From NCBI RefSeq assembly GCF_008329705.1, contig NZ_VTSX01000004.1:124001-188000 (forward strand): a DNA stretch of 64,000 bases. Direction: 5' to 3'. Shown piece after piece: positions 42,817 to 51,734 of the stretch (positions are counted from its first letter, which is position 1; each line of letters opens with the position of its first letter). The notes beneath the pieces were generated by a model. That model saw only the letters and a program-made list of their open reading frames with translations, did not search any database and was not told where the DNA came from. The position numbers and the translations under genes are program-made. Source of the DNA: Chryseobacterium sp. SN22 (GTDB taxonomy: Bacteria > Bacteroidota > Bacteroidia > Flavobacteriales > Weeksellaceae).

Positions 42817-43701
42817 ATGAAAAGTTATACGATAAACAAAGACGAGCAAAACAAAGACCGGATAAAGAGCGCAGTGCTTTCTATCCTCATCTGGTCTGCC
42901 ATTCTGCTGTTTGTATTTTTGTATAAATTAAAACCCGAACTGGATGAGCAGCCGGAAGTGGTTACCACAATGCTGGTCAATTTCGGGGATAACCGGAACG
43001 GAAACGGAGTGGAAGAACCTGCCGATCAGCCGGGAAGTCTCGCAGCCGCTACAGAAGAAGTAAGCACGGAGCCTACAGAAACAGCGGTTCCTGAGACCAG
43101 GACGGTAGTTCAGCCCGAGCCGCAGCCCGAAACCAAGAAGTCGGACGCAAAGGATAAAATCATTACCGGAAACAATACGAAGGTTTCGGTGCCTAAAAAA
43201 GAAGAATCCAAAGCAGATAATAAAAAGTCGGCACCCAGTACATCGGCTACGAAAAATACAAAAAAAACCGGAGCTACCACTGCAAATTCCAAAACGGGAA
43301 ACGGTGATGGTAAAGGAAATGCAGCCATCGGAAACCTGATCCGGGGCCGTGGTACCAAAGCCGGCAGTCAGGGTGATGGAACTGGAATCGGCAATGCGGG
43401 GGACCCTTTAGGCGGCGACGGAAACGGTGACAGCAAAGTGGGGATCGACAGAAGGCTGGTAGGGTTTATCCCGGGAACGATGGGAAGAGGAGGCGCACAG
43501 CCGGCCAACAGCTGTACCGCCAGCGGGACCATTACCATTGCTTATACCGTAGACAAAGCCGGAAACGTGGTCTCAGCCAGAAGATCGGGAGGAACATCAG
43601 ATCCCTGTATTACTTCCAATGCCGTTTCATGGGTAAAGAAATACGTCAAGGCCGAGAAAGCCAGTGTATCTTCTACCGGAACGTATAAGATTACATTTTA
43701 G
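42817..43701 (+). CDS. tonB: TonB-family energy transducer
   Basis: A 294-residue protein with an N-terminal membrane anchor (about 18-36, with the helix ILIWSAILLFVFLYKL), a long Pro/Glu/Lys and then Gly/Asn-rich linker, and a C-terminal domain from about 215 (GTITIAYTVDKAGNVVSARR). The order fits TonB/TolA-like transducers and the operon fits too. The linker is low-complexity. It likely drives TonB receptors such as that at 12661. Confidence 0.88.
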   Translation: MKSYTINKDEQNKDRIKSAVLSILIWSAILLFVFLYKLKPELDEQPEVVTTMLVNFGDNRNGNGVEEPADQPGSLAAATEEVSTEPTETAVPETRTVVQPEPQPETKKSDAKDKIITGNNTKVSVPKKEESKADNKKSAPSTSATKNTKKTGATTANSKTGNGDGKGNAAIGNLIRGRGTKAGSQGDGTGIGNAGDPLGGDGNGDSKVGIDRRLVGFIPGTMGRGGAQPANSCTASGTITIAYTVDKAGNVVSARRSGGTSDPCITSNAVSWVKKYVKAEKASVSSTGTYKITF

Positions 43702-43704
43702 GAT

Positions 43705-43743
43705 GAGGCTGGAAGAGGGAAGATGGATGTATCCCTGCCGACA
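43705..43743 (-). repeat. Dispersed repeat A, copy 3 (diverged)
   Basis: The plus strand reads GAGGCTGGAAGAGGGAAG, the reverse complement of the end of copy 1, followed by TGGATG and a TGCCGACA that mirrors TGTTGGCA. It has fewer matches in the middle and lies 4 bases after tonB. Confidence 0.5.
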
Positions 43744-43807
43744 TCAAAGCTAGATTCCTGTTATTAACTGACTGAAGTTAATTGAATTATCGATTCGCAT
43801 AGAATAC

Positions 43808-43834
43808 AAAAGCACTTATTCAAGTGCTTTTTTT
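43808..43834. terminator. Terminator between tonB and the next minus-strand gene
   Basis: AAAGCACTT and AAGTGCTTT form a 9-bp stem with a T run on the plus strand. The stop codon of the 43816 gene lies in the hairpin. Confidence 0.75.
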
Positions 43835-44208
43835 ATTTCCGAGATCCTGTTGATGATGGGAAGGGCAAAAATGCCGCTGGTCTGAAGATAAAGTTCATAA
43901 AAGGTTTTTGCTTTGTCCAGGAAGTCGTTGTTGGCTTCTGTTTTTCCCTTGAAATAGAAAAGGTTACCCAGCATTTCGTAATAATCTTTATGATCCCTTT
44001 CTTGCCTTTCGTTTACGATTCCGATAATCTCTTCTTTTGATTTTGATGAAAGCGTAGTAAAATCAAACTTAAAAATATCCCGCATCAAAGAGTTGAAATC
44101 CAGCTCTTTCTGCATCAGGCTTTCTTCAGGCTTATCTAAAATCAGTTTTTCCAGCGCCTGGCTTAGCTGGCGGATCAGTCTTAATGTAAATTCTTTATCG
44201 GTAATCAT
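43816..44208 (-). CDS. Small helical protein of unknown function
   Basis: A 130-residue cytoplasmic protein, all-helical and charged, with a TPR-like C-terminal half (YYEMLGNLFYFKGKTEANND). No recognised family. It lies alone between tonB and the SpmA/B-like gene. It is probably a conserved Flavobacteriia protein. Confidence 0.65.
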   Translation of the reverse strand: MITDKEFTLRLIRQLSQALEKLILDKPEESLMQKELDFNSLMRDIFKFDFTTLSSKSKEEIIGIVNERQERDHKDYYEMLGNLFYFKGKTEANNDFLDKAKTFYELYLQTSGIFALPIINRISEIKKALE

Positions 44209-44322
44209 AGAGATTTAAAGTTTAAGGTTTTATGTTTAAAGTTATTGTAATTCAGCTGATTAAAATCACCGGAATTTTAAATTTTTGACTATTGGCGGCT
44301 GAAGTTACCCAAGTCATGCTTT

Positions 44323-45726
44323 TTATGCAAAAAACAAATAAGCCAGCAAGATCGAAGTAATAATCCCCACCAGATCGGCCAGAAGCATGGCAATTACGGT
44401 ATATCTCGTATTCTTTACGGCTACGGCACCGAAATAAACGGCAATCACGTAGAAGGTCGTATCTGAGCTCCCTTGGAGAACGGCTGCCAGTTTCCCCTGG
44501 AAACTGTCCGGCCCGAACGTTGCCATCGTATCCATCATCATTCCCCGGGCTCCGGAACCCGATAATGGTTTAATCAATGCGGTTGGAAGCCCATCCACAA
44601 ACCGGGCATCCAGATTGGCGGCATTGGCCATCCATTTCATCCCGTCAATAATAACATCGAATACTCCGGAAGTTCTCAAAAGCGAAATGGCAATCAGCAT
44701 CCCGACCAGATAAGGAATAATCTTCACACTGGTCGTGAAACCTTCTTTTGCACCATCTACAAACGCCTCGAAAACATTGATTTTTTTATAAACAGCCCCA
44801 AGAACAATAGCCAGGAAGATAAAAAGAATCAGCCCGTTGCTTAAAATCTGGCTGAAGGTATCCAGGTGTTCCTTGCTGAGTCCGGTTAAATACCAGACCA
44901 ACAGTCCGACCAGAGCAGAAATTCCTCCGACATACGCCAGGACTACCGGTTTTAGTAAATTGATTTTCTGGTATAAAGAAACGATAATCATGGCGGCCAG
45001 TGTTGCGGCAAAGGTGGCGATCATGCAGTACAGGAAAATGTCGGTGGGGTTCTTGGATCCGGCAGAAGACCGTAGCGCAATAATGGAAACCGGAATCAGC
45101 GTCATTCCCCCGGCATGAAGGCATAAGAACATGATCTGGGAATTGCTTGCCGTATCTTTATCCGGATTCAGGGTCTGCAAACTTTCCATCGCTTTTAATC
45201 CAAATGGGGTTGCGGCATTGTCCAGACCGAGCAGATTGGCACTGAAATTCATCAGCATATGTCCGAAAGCGGGATGGTTTTTAGGAATTTCAGGGAACAG
45301 CTTAGAGAAAAAAGGCTGGATCAGCCGGCTCAGAAGGTTGATGCCCCCTGCTTTTTCTGCAATGCTCATAAATCCCATAAACAGCGCCATGATTCCGATA
45401 AGGCCGAGGCAGATTTTCACTGCTGTTTCAGAAGTTCCGATAACGCCGTCGGCTTCCTGCACCCGGTACACTTTTACTTCCTGTTGTAACGGGTCGGTTT
45501 TATAGTGAATCCGGTTGTCCTCGAAATCCGGTTTCTTCATCAGGCTGTCCCGTAAAACAGGAGAGAGGGTACTCATTTTCTGCGTGGCAATCTGCACGGT
45601 ATCACCGCCTTTTCCCACCACCATATCGTTGAAAATGGTTTTGTAAGAGCTTGATGAAATGTATTTTATACTGGCAATGGCAATGGCAATGATAATGAAT
45701 GCCGACCAGATTCTGCTAAGGACCAT
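44323..45726 (-). CDS. Fused SpmA/SpmB-type nucleoside-recognition membrane protein
   Basis: A 467-residue membrane protein with two Gate (nucleoside-recognition) domains. The first has NFSANLLGLDNAATPFGLKAM (core LLGLDNAATPFG), as in SpmA; the second has SGSGARGMMMDTM and LQGSSDTTFYVIAVYFG, as in SpmB. In spore formers these are two genes; here they are one. This organism is not expected to sporulate, so the role is probably transport of an unknown solute. Confidence 0.88.
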   Translation of the reverse strand: MVLSRIWSAFIIIAIAIASIKYISSSSYKTIFNDMVVGKGGDTVQIATQKMSTLSPVLRDSLMKKPDFEDNRIHYKTDPLQQEVKVYRVQEADGVIGTSETAVKICLGLIGIMALFMGFMSIAEKAGGINLLSRLIQPFFSKLFPEIPKNHPAFGHMLMNFSANLLGLDNAATPFGLKAMESLQTLNPDKDTASNSQIMFLCLHAGGMTLIPVSIIALRSSAGSKNPTDIFLYCMIATFAATLAAMIIVSLYQKINLLKPVVLAYVGGISALVGLLVWYLTGLSKEHLDTFSQILSNGLILFIFLAIVLGAVYKKINVFEAFVDGAKEGFTTSVKIIPYLVGMLIAISLLRTSGVFDVIIDGMKWMANAANLDARFVDGLPTALIKPLSGSGARGMMMDTMATFGPDSFQGKLAAVLQGSSDTTFYVIAVYFGAVAVKNTRYTVIAMLLADLVGIITSILLAYLFFA

Positions 45727-45776
45727 TCGATAGAATTAAATAGGGGTTAAACTTATCAAAAAAACTCCAGATTACA

Positions 45777-45830
45777 AAGCGTGAATGGCCAATAGTGAAT
45801 TCCTTTGAGCCAATAGTGAATTTTAGGACG
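45777..45830. repeat. Short tandem intergenic repeat
   Basis: GCCAATAGTGAATT occurs twice, 25 bp apart, within the gap upstream of the SpmA/B-like gene. The remaining gap holds nothing recognisable. Confidence 0.4.
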
Positions 45831-45887
45831 TACTAATTCACCTGCACAGCAAAAATTAACCAACAGAGCGAAATTCAACGTTCCACT

Positions 45888-46400
45888 TTACTTTTCCTCC
45901 AGATAGACCAAAAATCCTTTGAAATCATCTTCCTGATCCTTCAGCACTTTAGCATCCTTCATTTTATTTTCCAGACCCTCGATGAAAAAGCTTTTTTCAA
46001 AAAACTGGCGGTGGACGCCTTGCAGCATTTCCATGAAATAATCCATCCCGATTTTATTGTTGTGAAGATCCATCTTGGTTTCCAGCGGTTTATTCGGAAA
46101 AAGTTCTTCGTGCAGGTCAGTGATTCGTTTGCAGAATTCCAGGGCTTTTTTCGGAGAGGAAACCTTACAGCAGTACATCATGATGAAACAGCACCACAAT
46201 GCATGCCTGAAAGAATTGCCGATGCCGTTTGTAGAGGCAGTGTCCGGGAATTTTTTCTGGGCAATGGTGTAAGCCTTTAATGTCGCATAAAAGCTTAACA
46301 CGGAAAAAACAGGGTGGGGAAGGACAAGCCTTAAAAGACGGAGAATCTTTTTAAAGCTCATGCTCCGGATCGTATTAAAGAATATTTTAAATGTCCTCAT
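45888..46400 (-). CDS. DUF6973-like protein
   Basis: A 170-residue protein with a hydrophobic N-terminal part and the motif GIGNSFRHALWCC, followed by LHEELFPNKPLETKMDLHNN (core KMDLHNNKIG). The NxFRHA and HNN motifs belong to the DUF6973 family. Function unknown; membrane association is possible. Downstream of accD, but separated from it by a terminator hairpin. Confidence 0.75.
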   Translation of the reverse strand: MRTFKIFFNTIRSMSFKKILRLLRLVLPHPVFSVLSFYATLKAYTIAQKKFPDTASTNGIGNSFRHALWCCFIMMYCCKVSSPKKALEFCKRITDLHEELFPNKPLETKMDLHNNKIGMDYFMEMLQGVHRQFFEKSFFIEGLENKMKDAKVLKDQEDDFKGFLVYLEEK

Positions 46401-46406
46401 AATAAA

Positions 46407-46433
46407 AATCTCTCCCGGAATGAGAGAGATTAA
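46407..46433 (-). terminator. Terminator after accD
   Basis: AATCTCTC and GAGAGATT form an 8-bp stem 20 bases after the accD stop; T-rich sequence follows on the minus strand. Confidence 0.6.
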
Positions 46434-46452
46434 TGTATTTTGTTAAATGATA

Positions 46453-47307
46453 TTATGCCTGGGAAGTCAGCAGATTCACGGTTTTAGCAACGGTATTTCT
46501 GATGTCTGTTCTCTTCACGATAAAATCCACGAACCCTTTTTCCTGAAGGAATTCCGAAGTCTGGAAGCCTTCCGGCAAATCTCTTCCGATGGTCTCACGG
46601 ATGACCCTTGGCCCGGCAAACCCGATGAGTGCGCCCGGTTCTGCCATAATGATATCAGCAGTCATCGCAAATGAAGCGGTAATTCCACCAAAGGTAGGAT
46701 CGCAAAGATAAGCAATATATAAAAGCCCTGCTTCGGAAAGCTGAGCCAGTTTCGCCTGAACTTTAGCCAGCTGCATCAGGGAATAAGTCGCTTCCTGCAT
46801 TCTTGCCCCTCCGGATTGGCAGATGATCATATAAGGAAGTTTCTTTTCGATACAGTAGTCGATGGCTCTTTTAATTTTTTCGCCCATCACAGAACCCAAA
46901 GAACCTCCGATAAAAGCAAAATCCATACAGGAAACCACCATTTGAGTTCCTTTTACAGTTCCTACTGCATTTCTGATGGAATCGGTAAGTTTTGTTTTGG
47001 CTTTTACTTCCTTCAGACGGTCGGTATACGACTTGGTATCTTTAAAATTCAGGATATCAATACTTTCAACATTGGCATCCAGCTCGGTGAATTTACCTTC
47101 ATCGAAAAGGATATCAAAAAATTCGGCACTTCCTATTCTTACATGGAAACCGTCTTCCGGAGAAACATAGCTGTTTCTTTTCAGTTCGTCATGTTCAACA
47201 ATTTTTCCCGAAGGAGTCTGATGCCAAAGACCTTTAGGCACGTCTTTCTTTTCATCAGTAGAGGTCGTAATATTTTGTGCTTTTCTTTTAAACCACTCGA
47301 ATGCCAT
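46453..47307 (-). CDS. accD: Acetyl-CoA carboxylase carboxyltransferase subunit beta, without zinc ribbon
   Basis: AccD and AccA transfer the carboxyl group from biotin to acetyl-CoA in fatty-acid synthesis. The crotonase-type core has [31 protein letters not shown] and the end of the domain GFVDFIV. The N-terminal CxxC-x(15)-CxxC zinc ribbon of E. coli AccD is replaced by [11 protein letters not shown] and [13 protein letters not shown] (residues 27-59), so all four Cys are missing, though the flanks align. The length of 284 residues is usual. Confidence 0.94.
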   Translation of the reverse strand: MAFEWFKRKAQNITTSTDEKKDVPKGLWHQTPSGKIVEHDELKRNSYVSPEDGFHVRIGSAEFFDILFDEGKFTELDANVESIDILNFKDTKSYTDRLKEVKAKTKLTDSIRNAVGTVKGTQMVVSCMDFAFIGGSLGSVMGEKIKRAIDYCIEKKLPYMIICQSGGARMQEATYSLMQLAKVQAKLAQLSEAGLLYIAYLCDPTFGGITASFAMTADIIMAEPGALIGFAGPRVIRETIGRDLPEGFQTSEFLQEKGFVDFIVKRTDIRNTVAKTVNLLTSQA

Positions 47308-47332
47308 ATTGTATATAATTGATGTTTAATAA

Positions 47333-47388
47333 ATGATAAGAGATGAAGAAAGCGTTTTTAGAAAACCACCTGCTTCATCTCTGTCATT
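47333..47388. repeat. Long inverted repeat between fbaA and accD
   Basis: AGAGATGAAG (47339-47348) and CTTCATCTCT (47373-47382) are perfect complements around a 24-base loop, with weaker outer pairing (AATGA/TCATT). It could be the fbaA terminator, but the T run is poor. Confidence 0.45.
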
Positions 47389-47394
47389 CATAAT

Positions 47395-48465
47395 TTATTT
47401 AAGCGTATTTACGTTATTTAAATCTTCAAATGCCTTAACCAATCGCTTAGCGAAAGTTTCTTCTCCTTTTCTTACCCATACCCTAGGATCATAGAATTTC
47501 TTGTTCGGCTTTTCTTCGCCGTCCGGATTTCCGATCTGGGCTCTCAGATAATCAATGTTATCGACCATATAATCTCTGATTCCTTCGGTATAAGCAAACT
47601 GAAGATCGGTATCAATGTTCATTTTGATTACCCCGTAGTCGATCGCTTCTCTGATTTCTTCAATCGTGGAACCTGAACCTCCATGGAACACAAAATTGAT
47701 CGGTTTTTCAGCCGTTTCGAATTTTTCCTGAACATATTTTTGGGAGTTATCAAGGATTTTTGGAGTAAGAACCACGTTTCCTGGCTTATATACACCATGT
47801 ACGTTTCCGAAAGCCGCTGCGATGGTGAAGTTATCGGAAATTGCTTTTAGCTTCTCATAAGTATAAGCGATGTCTTCCGGCTGGGTATATAATTTAGAAT
47901 TGTCAACGTCTGAATTGTCAACACCGTCTTCTTCTCCTCCGGTTACCCCGATTTCCACTTCAAGCGTCATCTGAAGCTTAGCCATTCTTTCGAAATACTG
48001 TGCGGAAATTTCTAAGTTTTCTTCTAAAGATTCCTCAGAAAGATCCAGCATGTGGGAAGAATAAAGGGATTTTCCGGTTTGCTTATAGAATTCCTCATTC
48101 GCATCCATCAACCCGTCAATCCAAGGCAATAATTTCTTGGCACAGTGATCGGTATGAAGGATTACGGTTGCTCCGTAAGCTTCTGCCAGGGTATGAATAT
48201 GTTTTGCTCCGGCTACCGCTCCTAAAACAGCAGCTTTCTGCCCTTCGTTGCTCAATCCTTTTCCTGCATTGTAAGCCGCGCCTCCGTTGGAGAACTGGAT
48301 GATAACAGGGGAATTCAGTTTTGCGGCAGTTTCCATAACCGCGTTTACGTTGCTGGAACCAATTACGTTTACTGCGGGTAATGCAAATTTGTTTTCTTTA
48401 GCATGCTGAAAAATATCAGTAACTAATTGACCAGTGGCAACTCCTGCCGGGAAAATTCTGCTCAT
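47395..48465 (-). CDS. fbaA: Class II fructose-bisphosphate aldolase
   Basis: The zinc enzyme of glycolysis and gluconeogenesis, 356 residues as in E. coli FbaA. Motifs: LPAVNVIGSSNVNAVME, VILHTDHCAKKLLPW (Zn-binding His), EVEIGVTGGEEDGVD, AAFGNVHGVY, FVFHGGSGS and KMNIDTDLQ. It precedes accD but is likely a separate unit. Confidence 0.95.
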   Translation of the reverse strand: MSRIFPAGVATGQLVTDIFQHAKENKFALPAVNVIGSSNVNAVMETAAKLNSPVIIQFSNGGAAYNAGKGLSNEGQKAAVLGAVAGAKHIHTLAEAYGATVILHTDHCAKKLLPWIDGLMDANEEFYKQTGKSLYSSHMLDLSEESLEENLEISAQYFERMAKLQMTLEVEIGVTGGEEDGVDNSDVDNSKLYTQPEDIAYTYEKLKAISDNFTIAAAFGNVHGVYKPGNVVLTPKILDNSQKYVQEKFETAEKPINFVFHGGSGSTIEEIREAIDYGVIKMNIDTDLQFAYTEGIRDYMVDNIDYLRAQIGNPDGEEKPNKKFYDPRVWVRKGEETFAKRLVKAFEDLNNVNTLK

Positions 48466-48535
48466 GTTTTACTTTTTAATATATTATTAGGGTGTCTTTA
48501 AATTCCTGTAAAGGTAATCATTTTTAAAAATATTC

Positions 48536-49402
48536 TTAATTTCTTTTATCCCGTCCCCAAAGCAGCTTCTGTCGGATGGTTTCATAGAAACTTAAATTAT
48601 TCGGCTGCACGAGAAGAATCTGGAAATCTGCTTTTCTGATTACGATTTCCTGATCGGTTTCAATATGGATCAGCCGTGAATCCAGGGAGAGTGAATATTG
48701 GGGAACCCTGCTTTCCACTTTGAATTTTATTTCAACCCGATCGTTCACCACCAAAGGTCTTACATTAAGATTATGAGGCGCGATGGGGGTGATGACAAAA
48801 TTTTCGTTATTCGGGGAAATGATGGGTCCGCCTGAGCTTAATGAATAGGCCGTGGAACCGGTAGGCGTGGAAACGATAACCCCGTCGCCCCAGAAAACAT
48901 TCAGAAATTCATCATTGATGTAAGAATCTACCGTGATCATGGAGGTAGTTTCTTTTCTTGAAACCGTAACGTCGTTTAAAGCGTACGGGAAAAAATCTTC
49001 AGAAACAGGGGAAACCACATGGATCACTGAACGCCGGCTGGTTTTCACATCGCCTTTCAGAATAGAATCCAGTGCGTTGAAAGCTTCCTCTTTGGTAAAG
49101 CTGGCCAGAAATCCCAATCTTCCGGTGTTGACCCCGACAATCGGGATCTCAAGATCTTCAATAAAGGTTAAGGAATTCACGATGGTCCCGTCGCCTCCGA
49201 ACGTAAAGAACAGGTCCACTTCCTTGTCAAGAAGGTCCTGCTTGCTATTGAACGTTTCGAAAATTTTTGAAAACTGAAGTGCTTCAGCCATTTCGTCGTA
49301 TAAAACAGATTTTACCCCTCTGTTTTCCAGCTCGGAAATAAATTTACTTAAATATAAAAAAGTATCCAGATCTTTTTTCTGAGAATAAATGGCTGCCTTC
49401 AT
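48536..49402 (-). CDS. nadK: NAD kinase
   Basis: NadK makes NADP from NAD. The GGDGT motif is at residues 69-73 (FTFGGDGTIVNS); GVNTGRLGFL, YALNDVTVSR and TPTGSTAYSLSSGGPI also match. The 288 residues are normal. The gene ends 6 bases from the CBS-protein gene upstream, so the two form an operon. Confidence 0.96.
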   Translation of the reverse strand: MKAAIYSQKKDLDTFLYLSKFISELENRGVKSVLYDEMAEALQFSKIFETFNSKQDLLDKEVDLFFTFGGDGTIVNSLTFIEDLEIPIVGVNTGRLGFLASFTKEEAFNALDSILKGDVKTSRRSVIHVVSPVSEDFFPYALNDVTVSRKETTSMITVDSYINDEFLNVFWGDGVIVSTPTGSTAYSLSSGGPIISPNNENFVITPIAPHNLNVRPLVVNDRVEIKFKVESRVPQYSLSLDSRLIHIETDQEIVIRKADFQILLVQPNNLSFYETIRQKLLWGRDKRN

Positions 49403-49408
49403 CCGTGT

Positions 49409-50059
49409 TTAAATTTCTATGAATTTCTGGAAAAACCCGAATCTGTCCTGAAACAAGTCCGATTTTTCATCAGAGTAATACTTCTGCACAATCCGATAAT
49501 CATACCGGTCGAATGTTTCATCAATAGAACTCAGATTTTCATTGCTGATCTTAATCGTTACCTGAAGCACTTCATCGGACATGAAACTGATAAATGCACC
49601 GTAAAACTTGGAGTTGTTGCTTTCCACGATATTGGCAATCTCCGTCATGGAGTATTTCCTGGCCGGGGTTTCAATGGTGAGAATGGCTCCCGATTCCGAG
49701 AACAGCGGATATTTCGAAAAATCCTGGAAAATATCTTCACAGCTGATATAGCCCAGATATTTCTCCGCTTTGCTGATCACCGGAATGATATTGGAATTGA
49801 ACGTATAAAACAGGCGGATGCTGTCCATAATGTTGTTGTCCTCCAGAATCGCAAAACGCTCGATCTGATGCTCCAGCTCTTTTAGGGTCCCTTCTGCTTC
49901 ATATAGGAAATCCTGAGCCAGGGCACCGTAAAAGTGATGGGATTTTTTGATGAAAATATGAGAATATCCAAATGCTTCTAACATTTCCCTCGCTGATTCT
50001 ATAGAGTCAGAAAGGCTGAAACACGGGAAGTCTTTTGAGATATAGTCCTTGATAAACAT
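49409..50059 (-). CDS. CBS-domain protein
   Basis: A 216-residue cytoplasmic protein with a pair of CBS motifs in the first 125 residues (KDFPCFSLSDSIESAREML, and FNSNIIPVISKAEKYLGYIS with the typical pattern VIPVxxKxxKYLGYIS). An ACT-like region follows in residues 135-216 (SGAILTIETPARKYSM). It likely binds an adenosyl ligand. Directly upstream of nadK, which hints at a link to nucleotide or NAD metabolism. Confidence 0.85.
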   Translation of the reverse strand: MFIKDYISKDFPCFSLSDSIESAREMLEAFGYSHIFIKKSHHFYGALAQDFLYEAEGTLKELEHQIERFAILEDNNIMDSIRLFYTFNSNIIPVISKAEKYLGYISCEDIFQDFSKYPLFSESGAILTIETPARKYSMTEIANIVESNNSKFYGAFISFMSDEVLQVTIKISNENLSSIDETFDRYDYRIVQKYYSDEKSDLFQDRFGFFQKFIEI

Positions 50060-50143
50060 TGTGCTAATTTATAAAAAATTAAACGAAACTTTTTCTGAAA
50101 TATTGGTTTTTTTTCTGAAAAAATCAAAAAAGTAAATTTAAAA

Positions 50144-50174
50144 TTTGTCCGTGATGAAAAAAGAAGTATCTTTG
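50144..50174 (+). promoter_or_regulatory. Consensus Bacteroidota promoter without downstream gene
   Basis: TTTG at 50144-50147 and TATCTTTG at 50167-50174 are exactly 19 bp apart, as in the tRNA-Val promoter. No protein gene follows on the plus strand; a hairpin terminator follows 36 bases later. Confidence 0.65.
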
Positions 50175-50179
50175 TCGCC

Positions 50180-50248
50180 TTTCATTTTTACTTTTTATTA
50201 GATTTATTTCAAACTGCAATGTCTGTAAGGCACATGCAGTTTTTTATT
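50180..50248 (+). ncRNA. Candidate small RNA between promoter and terminator
   Basis: Transcription from the consensus promoter at 50144-50174 should begin near 50180 and end at the hairpin 50211-50242. That gives an RNA of about 65-70 bases without a reading frame. The 5' part is U-rich (CATTTTTACTTTTTATTAG). Its 3' end overlaps the last bases of the convergent TrmH gene. No RNA family recognised. Confidence 0.4.
50211..50248. terminator. Terminator of the candidate small RNA and/or TrmH gene
   Basis: AAACTGCA and TGCAGTTT form an 8-bp stem, with inner TGT/ACA pairing after a bulge, and TTTTT on the plus strand. On the minus strand the T run is weak. Confidence 0.65.
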
Positions 50249-50774
50249 TTAGGGCCTTGGCAAACTCCCACATCACGATTCCGCCGCACACACTTACATT
50301 CAGGGAATGCTTGGTTCCCAACTGCGGAATTTCCACAAAAGAATCGATATTCGGCAACGCTTCATCGCTGATTCCTTCCACTTCATTCCCTAAAATCACC
50401 GCGTATTTTTTAGATGGGTCAATGGTAAAATCGGTGATCATCCGGCTGCCGGTCGTCTGTTCGATGCCAACGATTTCAAAACCCTGCGTTTTGAGAACAT
50501 TGATGGTCACATTAATATCGTTCTCATAGCTCCAGTCCACACTTTCGGTTGCCCCTAATGCAGCTTTATGAATTTCACGGTGAGGCGGCTGTGGCGTAAT
50601 TCCGCAAAGGATAATCTTCCGGATCAGAAAAGCATCTGCTGTTCTGAAAGTCGCCCCTACATTATGCATACTCCTTATATTGTCCAATACCACCACCAGC
50701 GGAATTTTTTCAACAGATTTAAAGGTTTCCACATCCAGTCTGTTCAGTTCTTCCAGTTTTAATTTATGTACCAA
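50244..50774 (-). CDS. TrmH/SpoU-family RNA 2'-O-methyltransferase
   Basis: A 176-residue SPOUT methyltransferase with the family motifs NVGATFRTADAF (motif 1 with Asn and Arg), VILGNEVEGIS (motif 2) and IPQLGTKHSLNVSVCGGI (motif 3, SLNVSVC). It methylates tRNA or rRNA; the target cannot be decided from sequence. The short form lacks an extra RNA-binding domain. A TAATTTTG -7 box lies at 50789-50796 on the minus strand. Confidence 0.92.
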   Translation of the reverse strand: MVHKLKLEELNRLDVETFKSVEKIPLVVVLDNIRSMHNVGATFRTADAFLIRKIILCGITPQPPHREIHKAALGATESVDWSYENDINVTINVLKTQGFEIVGIEQTTGSRMITDFTIDPSKKYAVILGNEVEGISDEALPNIDSFVEIPQLGTKHSLNVSVCGGIVMWEFAKALK

Positions 50775-50832
50775 CTTTATTTTTTTGGCAAAATTAGGTA
50801 TAATTATTTACGATTTCCAGCCGGAAAGGGAT

Positions 50833-51717
50833 TTATTGTTTTTGCAATTCCATGATCTGGTGCACGTTTTTCTCAATATTCTGTGCAATGGTTTCCATCG
50901 GGATGTCGTTTTCATCATTATTAAAAGGATCTTCAATTTCCTCGGCAATCAGCTCAAGGCTCATCAGCACATAATAAATAAAGACCGTTAAAGGAATAAT
51001 GTAATTACCGATATTAATGACGTAAGCAATCGGCAAAGCAAAAACATACAGGATGATAAATTTTTTAATGAAAGAAGAATAGGAATAGGGGATCGGGGTA
51101 TTCTTGATCCTTTCACAGCCGCCGCAGACATCCAGGAACCCGGAAAGCTGGGTATCCAGGTACAGCATTTCGACATCGGAGATCTTTCCCTCTTTTTTCA
51201 GTTGGTTCAGCTGTTGGCTCATCAGGATAACCAGCTCACTCGGCCCGTGGTTTCTCAGCTCTTTCTCAATTTCAGAATAATCCTCATCCAGAGCAAGACG
51301 GGTGGATTCTTTGGAGAGGTGCTTCGCCAGCAGGTGCGGAAAGAACTTCAGGTATTTGGTAATCTGTTCGGTGTGCTGAGGGTCGTTGCCCAAAATCATG
51401 CTGACCTTGACTGCAAAATTCCGGGTATCATTCACCAGCTTTCCCCAGAGTTTCCGCCCTTCCCACCAGCGGTCATAAGCTGTATTTGTTCTGAAAACCA
51501 GCAATAAAGAAAGCACGAAGCCCAGCAGGGAATGAATCAGCCCTATATGGCTGATACCGGATTTAGAATTGAGACGGAAATATTCCAGCTCCAGGTATTC
51601 AATGCCCCAGGAATACAGGCCGACCAGGATCATGCTCGGGAACAGGATCTTCAACGTATCGCTTTTATGCAGGCTGAAAAGGATTTTCAGGAAATGTTTG
51701 GTGTTGTAAACTCTCAT
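50833..51717 (-). CDS. Bestrophin-family membrane protein
   Basis: A 294-residue protein of the bestrophin/UPF0187 family, anion channels. It shows FRTNTAYDRWWEGRKLWG (core AYDRWWEGRKLWG), the best-known motif, several membrane helices (about 20-60 and 205-250) and CERIKNTPIPYSYSSFIKKFI (core ERIKNTPIPYSY). The start at 51717 (MRVYNTKHFLKIL) was chosen because a TATATTTG -7 box at 51735-51742 lies inside the extended frame from 51753. Confidence 0.92.
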   Translation of the reverse strand: MRVYNTKHFLKILFSLHKSDTLKILFPSMILVGLYSWGIEYLELEYFRLNSKSGISHIGLIHSLLGFVLSLLLVFRTNTAYDRWWEGRKLWGKLVNDTRNFAVKVSMILGNDPQHTEQITKYLKFFPHLLAKHLSKESTRLALDEDYSEIEKELRNHGPSELVILMSQQLNQLKKEGKISDVEMLYLDTQLSGFLDVCGGCERIKNTPIPYSYSSFIKKFIILYVFALPIAYVINIGNYIIPLTVFIYYVLMSLELIAEEIEDPFNNDENDIPMETIAQNIEKNVHQIMELQKQ

Positions 51718-51734
51718 AGATAGGGTTGGTCCTA

